DNA from: Myxococcales bacterium
Lineage (GTDB): Bacteria > Myxococcota_A > Bradymonadia > UBA7976 > UBA1532
Length of the DNA stretch: 57,561 nt
Direction: 5' to 3'
Assembly: GCA_020633435.1 (NCBI GenBank)
Contig: JACKDP010000015.1
Span: forward strand, 1-57,561
Under the pieces are notes generated by a model, which was given only the letters and a program-made list of their open reading frames with translations, was not told where the DNA came from and ran no database searches. Below, piece after piece: positions 7,957 to 15,800 of this stretch. How positions within the stretch are numbered: the stretch's first letter is position 1; each line of letters opens with the position of its first letter. A program made the translations under genes and the position numbers.

Positions 7957-9005
7957 TCGCCCTCGGCATCGACGCCACCGCCGACGGCGCCTGCGCGGTG
8001 CAGGGCGACGCGCCCCCGATCCGCGGCCGCGATCTGCGCCAGGTCTGGCAGGCGGGCCTTGAGCGGTTCGGCGCCCTGGCCGGCGCCGTGCTCACCGCCC
8101 CGGCCGGCGGCGCCCCCGGGGAGCGGCGGTCGCTGCTGCGCCTGGCCCGCCAGGCCGACATCGACGTCTTCCGGCTCATCAGCGCGCCGGCGGCCGCGGC
8201 CCTGGCCCACGCGGGCCGCACCGGCGCCCACGGCACCTTCGCCGTCCTCGATCTGCGACGCACCGCCTTCGACTGCAGCCTCGTCTCGGTGGACGCCGAC
8301 CGCGTGGAGGTGCTGGCGGCCGTCGGCTTCGCCGATCTGGGCGCCGACGCCGTCGACCAGGCCATCGTCGACGCCCTGGCGGCCGAGAGCCACGCGACCC
8401 CCCGGGATCTCTCGACGCTTCGCCTGCACGCCCGCCAGGCCCGCGAGGCCCTGGCCGACGCCTTCGACACCGGCCTCCAGGTGCGCCTGCCCAGCGGCGC
8501 CCGCCTGGACCGCCGCCTGACGCGCCACGAGGCGGCCCACTACGCCGATCGGGTGCGCCGCCGCTGGATGGCGGCCTGCCGCCGCGCCGTGGCCGAGGCC
8601 GAGAGCCACCCGGCCTGGCTCGACGGCGTCCTCGTGCTCGACAACGCCCCCATGCTGCGGCGCGTCGTGCGCCGCGCCTTCAACCAGCCCGCCGTCATCA
8701 TGGGGCCCGACGCTCGCGCCGAGGGCGCCGCGCGCTACGCCCGCATCCTGGTGGGCGAGGAGGCGGGGCCGCTGGTGCTGGAGCGCTCCACCCACGGCCT
8801 GTGCCTGGAGGCCCGCGACGGGACGCGCACGCCCATCCTGCCCGCCGGGGTGCCGCTGCCGGCGAGCGTGCTCTGCCAGCCCCAGCGCGGCGACCGCCTG
8901 GTGCACCTGGACTGGCGCGGCAAGAGCGTGGCCGTGGAGGCCCTGGAGGCCACCACCACCAGCCTCTTCCTCGACGCCGACGGCGTCGTCTCGGCCCGGC
9001 CCTGA
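7953..9005 (+). CDS. Degenerate HscA/Hsp70-like protein
   Basis: A 350-residue Hsp70 relative, well short of the roughly 600 residues of HscA. Alignable blocks appear in Hsp70 order: LGIDATADGACAV for IGIDLGTTNS, LDLRRTAFDCSLVSV for DLGGGTFDVSLLEI, VGFADLGADAVDQAI for GGDTHLGGDDFD, VLVLDNAPMLRRVV for VVLVGGSTRIP, GPDARAEGAARYA for NPDEAVAYGAA, and a short end resembling the start of the substrate domain. Both phosphate-binding loops have lost their Gly/Thr signature and most of the substrate-binding domain is missing. It may be a non-hydrolysing or structural relative. It is fully open, coupled to hscB (ATGA), and looks like a maintained gene. Confidence 0.8.
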   Translation: MIALGIDATADGACAVQGDAPPIRGRDLRQVWQAGLERFGALAGAVLTAPAGGAPGERRSLLRLARQADIDVFRLISAPAAAALAHAGRTGAHGTFAVLDLRRTAFDCSLVSVDADRVEVLAAVGFADLGADAVDQAIVDALAAESHATPRDLSTLRLHARQAREALADAFDTGLQVRLPSGARLDRRLTRHEAAHYADRVRRRWMAACRRAVAEAESHPAWLDGVLVLDNAPMLRRVVRRAFNQPAVIMGPDARAEGAARYARILVGEEAGPLVLERSTHGLCLEARDGTRTPILPAGVPLPASVLCQPQRGDRLVHLDWRGKSVAVEALEATTTSLFLDADGVVSARP

Positions 9006-9024
9006 GCGGGCAAGCGGCGGCAAC

Positions 9025-10143
9025 ATGGTAGAACCCTTCAAGAATCTCCTCGACGCGGGGGCCGTGGAGCGCCTCGCTGGCCATGTGCGGCGCGCCGACG
9101 CCGCCTTCCCCGCCCGCGACTTCCTGGCCGACGTGGCGCCCGGCCTCGCGCCCCTCGCGCTGATGGATCGCGTCCGGCACGTGGCCGCCGGCCTGGCCCG
9201 CCACCTGCCCGCCGACTTCGAGCGCGCCGCGGCGACGCTGGTGGCGGCGCTGGGCCCCGAGGCCGGCGAGGACGGCTTCGAGGGCGAGCACCCCGACGGC
9301 GTGCGCGGCATGCCCGTGCTGGCCCTCACCCGGTTCGTCGCCGACCAGGGCCTCGACGCCTTCGAGCCGGCGCTCGCCGCCCTCAACGCCATGACCCGCC
9401 GCTTCTCGGCGGAGTTCGACGTGCGCCCCTTCCTGGAGCGCCACCCCGCCGCCACCTGGGCGCGGCTGCACACCTGGGCCGCCGACCCGAACCCGCACGT
9501 CCGGCGCCTCTGCAGCGAGGGCACCCGGGCGCGCCTGCCCTGGGGCAAGCGCGTGGCCGCCCTGCTGGCCGACCCCGAGCCCGGCCTGGCCCTCGTCGCC
9601 CGCCTGCGCGACGACGCCTCGCTCTATGTGCGCCGCTCCGTGGCCAACCACCTCAACGACGCCAGCAAGGACCACCCCGACCGCGTCCTGGCCCTCGCCC
9701 GCGCCTGGCTCGACGGCGCCTCGGCCGACCGCGCCTGGATCGTCCGCCACGCCCTGCGCACCCGCTTGAAGGCGGCGGATCCCGCGGCCCTGGCGCTCTT
9801 CGCCTACCCCGCGCTGCCCCTCGAGGTGCCGACGTTCACCGTCGCGCCTGCCGTCGCGTTCACGGGCCGCCTGCCCTACACCCTCGAGCTGGTGGCCGGC
9901 GCAGACGGCCCCGCGCTCATCGACGAGATCGTCCACTACGTGAAGGCCCGGGGCGGCCGCAGCCCCAAGGTCTTCCGCGTGGCCGACCGCCAGATGGTGG
10001 CCGGCGAGGTCGTCCGCTACGATCGCGCCATCGACTTCAAGCCCATCACCACCCGACGCCACTACCCGGGCGCCCACCGCCTCGAGATCCGCGTCAACGG
10101 CCGCGTGGTGGCGGGCGCCGACTTCACCCTGGAGGCTCCCTGA
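9025..10143 (+). CDS. alkC: AlkC-type DNA alkylation repair protein with C-terminal Ig-like domain
   Basis: A 372-residue protein. The N-terminal 265 residues are a HEAT-like alpha-solenoid of the AlkC/AlkD DNA glycosylase superfamily: EPFKNLLDAGAVERLA opening, HPAATWARLHTWAADPNPHVRRLCSEGTRARLPW, and SLYVRRSVANHLNDASKDHPD. AlkC enzymes remove N3- or N7-alkylated purines. Residues from about 275 (VPTFTVAPAVAFTGRLPYTLEL to the end) form a beta-rich Ig-like domain, matching the AlkC subgroup reported to carry one. The gene follows the HscA-like gene by about 20 bases and overlaps the SDR gene by one base (TGATG), so it seems to be in the same transcript as the Fe-S genes. Confidence 0.85.
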   Translation: MVEPFKNLLDAGAVERLAGHVRRADAAFPARDFLADVAPGLAPLALMDRVRHVAAGLARHLPADFERAAATLVAALGPEAGEDGFEGEHPDGVRGMPVLALTRFVADQGLDAFEPALAALNAMTRRFSAEFDVRPFLERHPAATWARLHTWAADPNPHVRRLCSEGTRARLPWGKRVAALLADPEPGLALVARLRDDASLYVRRSVANHLNDASKDHPDRVLALARAWLDGASADRAWIVRHALRTRLKAADPAALALFAYPALPLEVPTFTVAPAVAFTGRLPYTLELVAGADGPALIDEIVHYVKARGGRSPKVFRVADRQMVAGEVVRYDRAIDFKPITTRRHYPGAHRLEIRVNGRVVAGADFTLEAP

Positions 10144-10904
10144 TGGCCGTCACCCTCATCACCGGCGCGTCGTCCGGCCTCGGCTACGGCCTCGCCCCGT
10201 ACATGGCCGCGGACGGCGACACCGTGATCCTCACCGCGCGCCGCCTGGAGTCGCTCCAGCAACTGGCCGAGAAGATTCGGGAAAAGGGCGGCAAGGCCGT
10301 GCCCGTGGCCCTCGACGTCACCGACCCCGCCGCCGTGCGCGCCGCCGTGGCGGCCATCGAGCGCGACCATGGCCCGGTGGACACCCTGATCGCCAACGCC
10401 GGCATCGGGGCCGACACCTCCGCCCTGCGGTGGCGCTCCGAGGACCTGGAGCGGGTCTACCGCACCAACGTCTTCGGGGTATCCCACTGCATCGAGGCCG
10501 TCCTGCCCGGCATGATCGCGCGGCGGCAGGGGCACCTGGTGGCGGTCGCCAGCCTCGCCGGGTACCGGGGCCTGCCCGCGTCGGGGGCCTACGCCTCCAG
10601 CAAGGCCGCCGTGATCTCGCTGATGGAGAGCCTGCGCGTCGAGCTGCGGGGCCATGGCGTCCGCGTCACCACCCTCAGCCCCGGCTTCGTGAAGACGGAG
10701 CTGACGGCGAAGAACCGCTTCCCCATGCCCTTCCTGATGGAGCTCGACGACGCCGCCCGCCTCATGCACCGCGCCATCCGGCGCCAGAAGAGCGAGTACC
10801 GCTTCCCCTGGACGCTGGCGAGCGTCATCACCCTGGCCCGCTTCCTCCCCAACCGCCTCTGGGACTACCTGCTGCGCAACCGCAAGGTGATCAAGGCGGA
10901 GTAG
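10143..10904 (+). CDS. Short-chain dehydrogenase/reductase
   Basis: A 253-residue classical SDR. It shows the Rossmann motif TGASSGLGYG at about residues 7-16, a D-V near 60 for the adenine ring, NAGIG at about 84, the catalytic Ser in SLAGYRG and YASSK at about 153-157, then SPGFVKTEL. An Arg in ILTARRLE after the second strand suggests NADP(H) preference. The tail (FPWTLASVITLARFLPNRLW) is hydrophobic and may touch the membrane. The start codon overlaps the alkC stop (TGATG). Substrate cannot be inferred. Confidence 0.92.
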   Translation: MAVTLITGASSGLGYGLAPYMAADGDTVILTARRLESLQQLAEKIREKGGKAVPVALDVTDPAAVRAAVAAIERDHGPVDTLIANAGIGADTSALRWRSEDLERVYRTNVFGVSHCIEAVLPGMIARRQGHLVAVASLAGYRGLPASGAYASSKAAVISLMESLRVELRGHGVRVTTLSPGFVKTELTAKNRFPMPFLMELDDAARLMHRAIRRQKSEYRFPWTLASVITLARFLPNRLWDYLLRNRKVIKAE

Positions 10905-10977
10905 CCCGCTTCCGGATCCCCGCCAGGAATGCCTCCTCGAACTCTCGAGGAGGCACGTACCCCAGCTGCCCAACCAT
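10891..10977 (-). pseudogene. Possible 3' remnant of an IS3-type transposase
   Basis: On the minus strand a 28-codon stretch reads MVGQLGYVPPREFEEAFLAG and ends in TGA. The LGYVPPREFEEAF segment resembles the very end of IS3-family OrfB transposases (LGYxSPxEFE). Upstream in frame there is a stop before anything recognisable. It overlaps the last bases of the SDR gene and sits in otherwise empty DNA. The resemblance is short, so this may be coincidence. Confidence 0.25.
10930..10955. terminator. Perfect 11-bp hairpin after the SDR gene
   Basis: Arms 10930-10940 and 10945-10955 are perfectly complementary around the 4-base loop ACTC. It lies 26 bases after the SDR stop and could end the isc-alkC-SDR transcript, though there is no T-run on either side. 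It also lies inside the possible transposase remnant, so its origin is uncertain. Confidence 0.4.
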
Positions 10978-11049
10978 CGGGGTCTCCGGGAAGGCCGGGG
11001 CGATTCAGTCGACGAAGATGCCGAGGCGACTGACGCAGGCCAGGCCCGC

Positions 11050-11078
11050 TTGCCTCGGCGGGCAGTCGCCCGTACCCT
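11050..11078 (+). promoter_or_regulatory. Putative promoter of the leaderless methyltransferase gene
   Basis: TTGCCT at 11050-11055, a 17-base spacer and TACCCT at 11073-11078. The ATG begins 5 bases later with no ribosome-binding sequence before it. Confidence 0.5.
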
Positions 11079-11083
11079 CGCGC

Positions 11084-11788
11084 ATGCATCACTTCCAGCG
11101 CATCTATCGTGACCACGCCGACCGCTACGACGCCCTCGTCGCGGCCGAAGACGTGGATGGCGTCCTCCTGCCCGCCCTCCAGGCCGTCGCCCCCCTCGCC
11201 GGGGCGCGGGTGGTGGAGGCCGGCGCCGGCACCGGCCGGCTGACGCGGCTGCTGGCCGCCGCGGGGGCCGCCCACCTCACCGCCACCGAGCCCGCCGCCG
11301 CCATGCGCGACGTCGCCGCCCGCCACCTGGCCGCCGAGGCGCCCCCGGGCTGCGCCTGGCAGGTCGTGCCCGGCGACGTGCGCGACCTGCCCGCGCCCGA
11401 CGCGGCGGCCGATCTGAGCCTGGCCGGTTGGGTGCTCGGGCACTTCACCGAGTTCAACCCCGCGGGCTGGGAGGCCGATCTGGACCAGGCCCTCGCCGAG
11501 CTGCGGCGCGTCGTGCGCCCGGGCGGCCACGCCGTCGTCATCGAGACGCTCGGCACCGGCGCCGCCGAGCCCGCCGCCCCCACGCCGGCCCTCGCCGCCC
11601 TGCACGCCCGCATGGAGGCCGCCGGCTTCCGGCGCGTCGTCCTGCGCACCGACTACCTGTTCGCGTCGGTGGACGAGGCCGTGGCCATCTGCGGCTTCTT
11701 CTTCGGGCCCGAGCTGGCCGCCGCCCTCCAGGCCCGCGGGGAGCGGCGCGTGCCCGAGTGGACGGGGCTCTGGCACCGGGAGGCCTGA
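11084..11788 (+). CDS. Class I SAM-dependent methyltransferase
   Basis: A 234-residue methyltransferase. Motif I is VVEAGAGTGRLTRLL (about residues 41-55), followed by an acidic residue after strand 2 (TATEP), GDVRDLPAPDAAADLSLAGWVLGHF as motifs II/III, and RRVVRPGGHAVVIETLGTG as the standard 'post' motif. The C-terminal part (FRRVVLRTDYLFASVDEAVAICGFFFG) resembles ubiquinone/menaquinone-type and small-molecule methyltransferases. Start MHHFQRIYRDHADRYDALV fits the family, which usually opens with a short helix ending in YD. A menB gene follows 82 bases downstream, but with its own promoter. The substrate is unknown; a quinone link is only a suggestion from the neighbour. Confidence 0.88.
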   Translation: MHHFQRIYRDHADRYDALVAAEDVDGVLLPALQAVAPLAGARVVEAGAGTGRLTRLLAAAGAAHLTATEPAAAMRDVAARHLAAEAPPGCAWQVVPGDVRDLPAPDAAADLSLAGWVLGHFTEFNPAGWEADLDQALAELRRVVRPGGHAVVIETLGTGAAEPAAPTPALAALHARMEAAGFRRVVLRTDYLFASVDEAVAICGFFFGPELAAALQARGERRVPEWTGLWHREA

Positions 11789-11791
11789 CGA

Positions 11792-11834
11792 TTGTTCACG
11801 ACTGATTGAACAACCAGAGCGCGCGCACTAGCAT
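11792..11834 (+). promoter_or_regulatory. menB promoter with overlapping operator-like dyad
   Basis: TTGAAC at 11806-11811, a 17-base spacer and TAGCAT at 11829-11834 form a good sigma-70-type promoter. A perfect 7-base inverted repeat, TTGTTCA (11792-11798) and TGAACAA (11807-11813), spaced by 8 bases, overlaps the -35. That placement suggests an operator for a repressor. Confidence 0.55.
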
Positions 11835-11870
11835 CTTCCCAAATGCCAGCACTGGATGGGAGGACCGCTC

Positions 11871-12761
11871 GTGAACGCCGCCGTGAACATCTCGCCCCTC
11901 TTCGACGCCGCCCGCTGGGCGCCGGTGCCGGGCTTCGACTTCGCCGACCTGACGTTCCACCGCGCCGTGGACCAGGGCACGGTGCGCATCGCCTTCAACC
12001 GCCCCGCCGTCCGCAACGCCTTCCGGCCGCAGACCGTCGACGAGCTCTTCACGGCCCTGGAGCACACGCGCCACCTGCCCGACGTGGCCTGCGTGCTGCT
12101 GACCGGCAACGGCCCCTCCCCGAAGGACGGCGGCTGGGCGTTCTGCAGCGGCGGTGACCAGCGCGTCCGCGGGCCGGACGGCTACCAGTACGGTGACGCC
12201 GCGCGCCTGGGGCGGCTGCACATCCTGGAGGTGCAGCGCCTCATCCGCTTCATGCCGAAGGTGGTCATCGCGGTGGTGCCGGGCTGGGCCGTCGGCGGGG
12301 GCCACAGCCTGCACGTCGTCTGCGACCTGACGCTGGCGAGCCGGGAGCACGGGCGCTTCAAGCAGACCGACGCCGACGTGGCCAGCTTCGACGGGGGCTA
12401 TGGCTCGGCCCTGCTGGCGCGGCAGGTGGGGCAGAAGCGCGCGCGGGAGATCTTCTTCCTCGGGGCGGACTACACCGCTGAAGAAGCCGTCGCCATGGGC
12501 ATGGCCAACGCCGCCGTCCCCCACGCCGAGCTGGAGGCCACCGCCCTCGCCTGGGCGGCCGAGATCGGCACCAAGAGCCCCACCGCCATCCGCATGCTGA
12601 AGTACGCCTTCAACCTGCCCGACGACGGCCTGGTGGGGCAGCAGCTCTTCGCCGGGGAGGCCACGCGGCTGGCCTACGGCACCGCCGAGGCCCGCGAAGG
12701 CCGCGACGCCTTCGTCGAGAAGCGGCCCCGGGACTTCCGGCGCTTTCCCTGGCCCGACTGA
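11871..12761 (+). CDS. menB: 1,4-dihydroxy-2-naphthoyl-CoA synthase (MenB)
   Basis: A crotonase-fold enzyme that closes the second ring in menaquinone synthesis, converting o-succinylbenzoyl-CoA to DHNA-CoA. MenB hallmarks are FCSGGDQRVRG (oxyanion hole and CoA pocket), VPGWAVGGGHSLHVVCDLTLAS, and RFKQTDADVASFDGGYGSALLARQVGQKRAREIFFLG, which holds the catalytic Asp and Tyr region. The C-terminal helix ends RDFRRFPW as in the family. A GTG at 11871 with GGGAGG 7 bases upstream is chosen over the in-frame ATG at 11856, giving 296 residues. No other men gene is in the window. Confidence 0.93.
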   Translation: MNAAVNISPLFDAARWAPVPGFDFADLTFHRAVDQGTVRIAFNRPAVRNAFRPQTVDELFTALEHTRHLPDVACVLLTGNGPSPKDGGWAFCSGGDQRVRGPDGYQYGDAARLGRLHILEVQRLIRFMPKVVIAVVPGWAVGGGHSLHVVCDLTLASREHGRFKQTDADVASFDGGYGSALLARQVGQKRAREIFFLGADYTAEEAVAMGMANAAVPHAELEATALAWAAEIGTKSPTAIRMLKYAFNLPDDGLVGQQLFAGEATRLAYGTAEAREGRDAFVEKRPRDFRRFPWPD

Positions 12762-12774
12762 GCCGATGTAGGCC

Positions 12775-12856
12775 CGTGTGTGTCCGAAAAACCGTGTGAC
12801 GTCGCGGGGTTTACCTCGTTGAACGGCCATCGTCGGACGTCGGAGAGACACACACG
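12775..12856 (+). promoter_or_regulatory. Leader with inverted repeat ending at the start codon
   Basis: CGTGTGTGTC at 12775-12784 is the exact complement of GACACACACG at 12847-12856, which directly touches the ATG at 12857. Pairing would fold the 5' leader and place the weak ribosome site (GGAGAG, 12842-12847) at the base of the stem. The 95 bases between menB and this gene contain no other feature. Confidence 0.4.
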
Positions 12857-15800
12857 ATGGCACACTGGACACCGGACGCGCGCCGCAGCACCCGCCTCGC
12901 GGGCGCGCTCCTCACCGCCGGCCTCGCGCTGCTCGGGTGCAGCGAGACGCTGGAGGGGCCCACCCCGGGCCTCGCCGATCCCGCCCCCGGGCGCCCCGCC
13001 GAGCCGGGCTGGATCTGCGGCGAGCAGCTCACCACCCCCGTCACCCTGCACGGCACCGCCTTCGCGCCGCTGGTCGTCGGGCTGCCCGGCGACAGCCGGG
13101 TGGTGCTGCCCACGGTCACGCTGACGCACAGCCGTGAGATCACCGGCGAGACCGGCGACGGCGCGGCCGTGACGTTCGACGGCACCGACGCGGAGTCGAC
13201 GCTGCTGACCTGGCAGAGCCAGTCCCAGATGACGCTGGAGCTCGGGCCTGATCTGGCGCTGGCGCCCGGACTCTGGGACCTGCGGGTGGTCAACCCGCAG
13301 GACGCCCAGGTGGAGGACATCGGCCCGCTCGCCGTCGCCCACGCGCCGGAGCTCTCGGCCACCACCCCCGGCATCACCTGCGTCGCCCAGGGGCCGCGGC
13401 CCATCGTGGCGTCGGGCAAGGGCTTCTTGACGTTCGGCGGGGCCACGGCCCGGGTGAGCGTCGGCGACGCCGACCTGGCGGTGGACGGCCTGCGCGACTG
13501 CGCTGACGTCCCCCACCCCACCATCCCCGGCGAGATCTGCGCCACCGCCGACTTCACGCTGCCCCAGGACGCCGTGCCCCCGGGCTTCCCCGCCGTCGTC
13601 GTGCACAACCCCGAGACGGCCGCCTGCGACAGCGAGGAGGTCATCCACCTGCGCGTCGTGCCGCCGCCCGCCATCGAGCGCATCGAGCCGCCCCTGGCCT
13701 GCCCCGTCGAGGGCACCCGGGAGGTGACGCTGCACGGCATGGACTTCCTGACCATCGACGGCGTCGTGCCGGCGGTGACGATGACCCTGGCCGGCGGCGA
13801 GGCCGTCGACCTGGAGGTCCGGGGCGTCGCGGGCTGTGAGGCCGTCGAGACCCTGGGCCACGCCGTCGAGCGCTGCACCGAGGTGGCCGTCATCGTGCCC
13901 CAGCAGGCCATCGACGCGCCGTACAAGCCCACGATCTCGTTGACGAATCCCGATCCGGCCGGCTGCGAGAACGCCACGGCCACCGCCCTCACGCTGGTGC
14001 CCCTGCCCACCCTCGACACCGCCGCGCCGCCCCTCGCCTGCACCGATCAGGGCGACCGGGAGATCCGCCTGCTGGGCAAGGACATCCTGCGCGTGGACGG
14101 CACCCCGGCGGCCATCGAGGTGGCCGGCCAGGCCGTCGACGTGCTGGGCATGGACGGCTGCGAGGACCTGGGCGTCGACCGCCTGCCCACCGAGCGCTGC
14201 ACCGAGATCACCGTGCGCGTGCCCGAGGGGCACCCGATGGTCGACGCCGGCAGCTTCAGCCAGCCGGCCCTGCGCATCGAGAACCCCGCCCCGGCCGGCT
14301 GCAGCATCGAGGAGGTGGGCCCGCTCACCATCACGCCGCCGCCCGTCGTCGCGGCCCTCACCCCGCCCGTCGTCTGCCTGGAGCAGGGCGACCGGGAGGT
14401 GGTCATCACCGGCAGCGGGCTGCTGGACGTCGCGGGCGCCGTGCCCGCCGCCGACGTGGGCGGCGTGGCCGTGCCCCTGACGCTGGACGACTGCGACGAC
14501 GTGCCCGTGGCCGGCCTGGCCACCCGCACCTGCCGCCAGGGCACGCTGGCCCTGGCCCAGGGCGCCATCGCCCCCGGCGACCCGCGCGTCCAGCTCACCA
14601 ACGCCGATCCCGCCGGCTGCGCCAGCGAGGAGGACACCCGCCTGCGCGTGGTGCCGGCCCCCCGCATCACCGCCGCCTTGCCGCCCCTGGCCTGCAACGC
14701 CGAGGGCCCGCGGGAGATCGTGCTGGAGGGCGAGGACTTCCTGACCATCGACGGCGCCCTGCCCGGCGTGACCATGACCGACGCCGACGGGGCCGTCGTG
14801 GATCTGCAGGTGCTGGGCGCCGACGGCTGCGAGGCCCTGCCCACGGGCGGCGCCGACGTCCAGCGCTGCACCCGCGTGACCGTCGTGGTGCCCCAGACCG
14901 CCCTCGCGGCCCCCTACGCGCCGACCATCACGCTGACGAACCCGGCGCCCGCCGGTTGCCTGGGCGACAGCACCACCTCGCTGGTGCTGGCGCCGCCGCC
15001 GTCCATCGGGTCCGTCAACCCGCTCTTCCTCTGCCGCAACGCCCCCGTCGTCACGTTCGCCGTGGACGGCGCCGACTTCCTCACGGTGGACGGCGTGCCC
15101 CCGGCGGTGGCCCTCGGCGACGCGGCGGCCCTGGCCGTGCGCGCCCAGGGCTGCGCCCCCCTCGAAGTGGCGGGCCTGGCCGTCGAGCGCTGCACCGGCC
15201 TCGAGGTCGACTTCGCGCCTGAGGGCCTGGCCGCCGCCGAGTCCCTCACCGTCACCAACCCCGCCCCGGCGGGCTGCAGCGCGGGCGTCGAGCAGCGGCT
15301 CGTCGTCCTCGATCCCCCGAGCGTCCGCACCGTCGAGCCTGGCCTGATCTGCGCCGAGGACGGCCAGCGGCAGATCGTGGTGGAGGGCGCCGGTTTCCTG
15401 AGGATCGACGGGCAGTTGCCCTCCGTTCGCATCGGCGACCAGGTGGGCCCCGCCGACAGCATCGAGGGCTGCGAGCCCCAGGCCGAGGGCGGCCTCGCGT
15501 GGGACGCCTGCACCCGCCTGACCGCGACGCTGCCCCAGGGCGCGCTGCCCGAGGGCCGGCCGCTGGTGGAGGTCATCGATCCCGCGCCGGCGGGCTGCGC
15601 GGGCGGCGCCGAGGACGTGCTCACCATCCCGCCGCCCCTCACGCTGGGCCAGGTGGCCCCCGACGCCGTGTGCGTGGACGCCGGCGACCGCCCCATCCGC
15701 GTCGTCGGCACGGGCTTCCTGGAGCTGGACGGCGTGGGCCCGACGCTGACCATCGGCGGGCAGGCCTTCGCCGGCGCCCTGGCCGACTGCCAGCCCCTCG

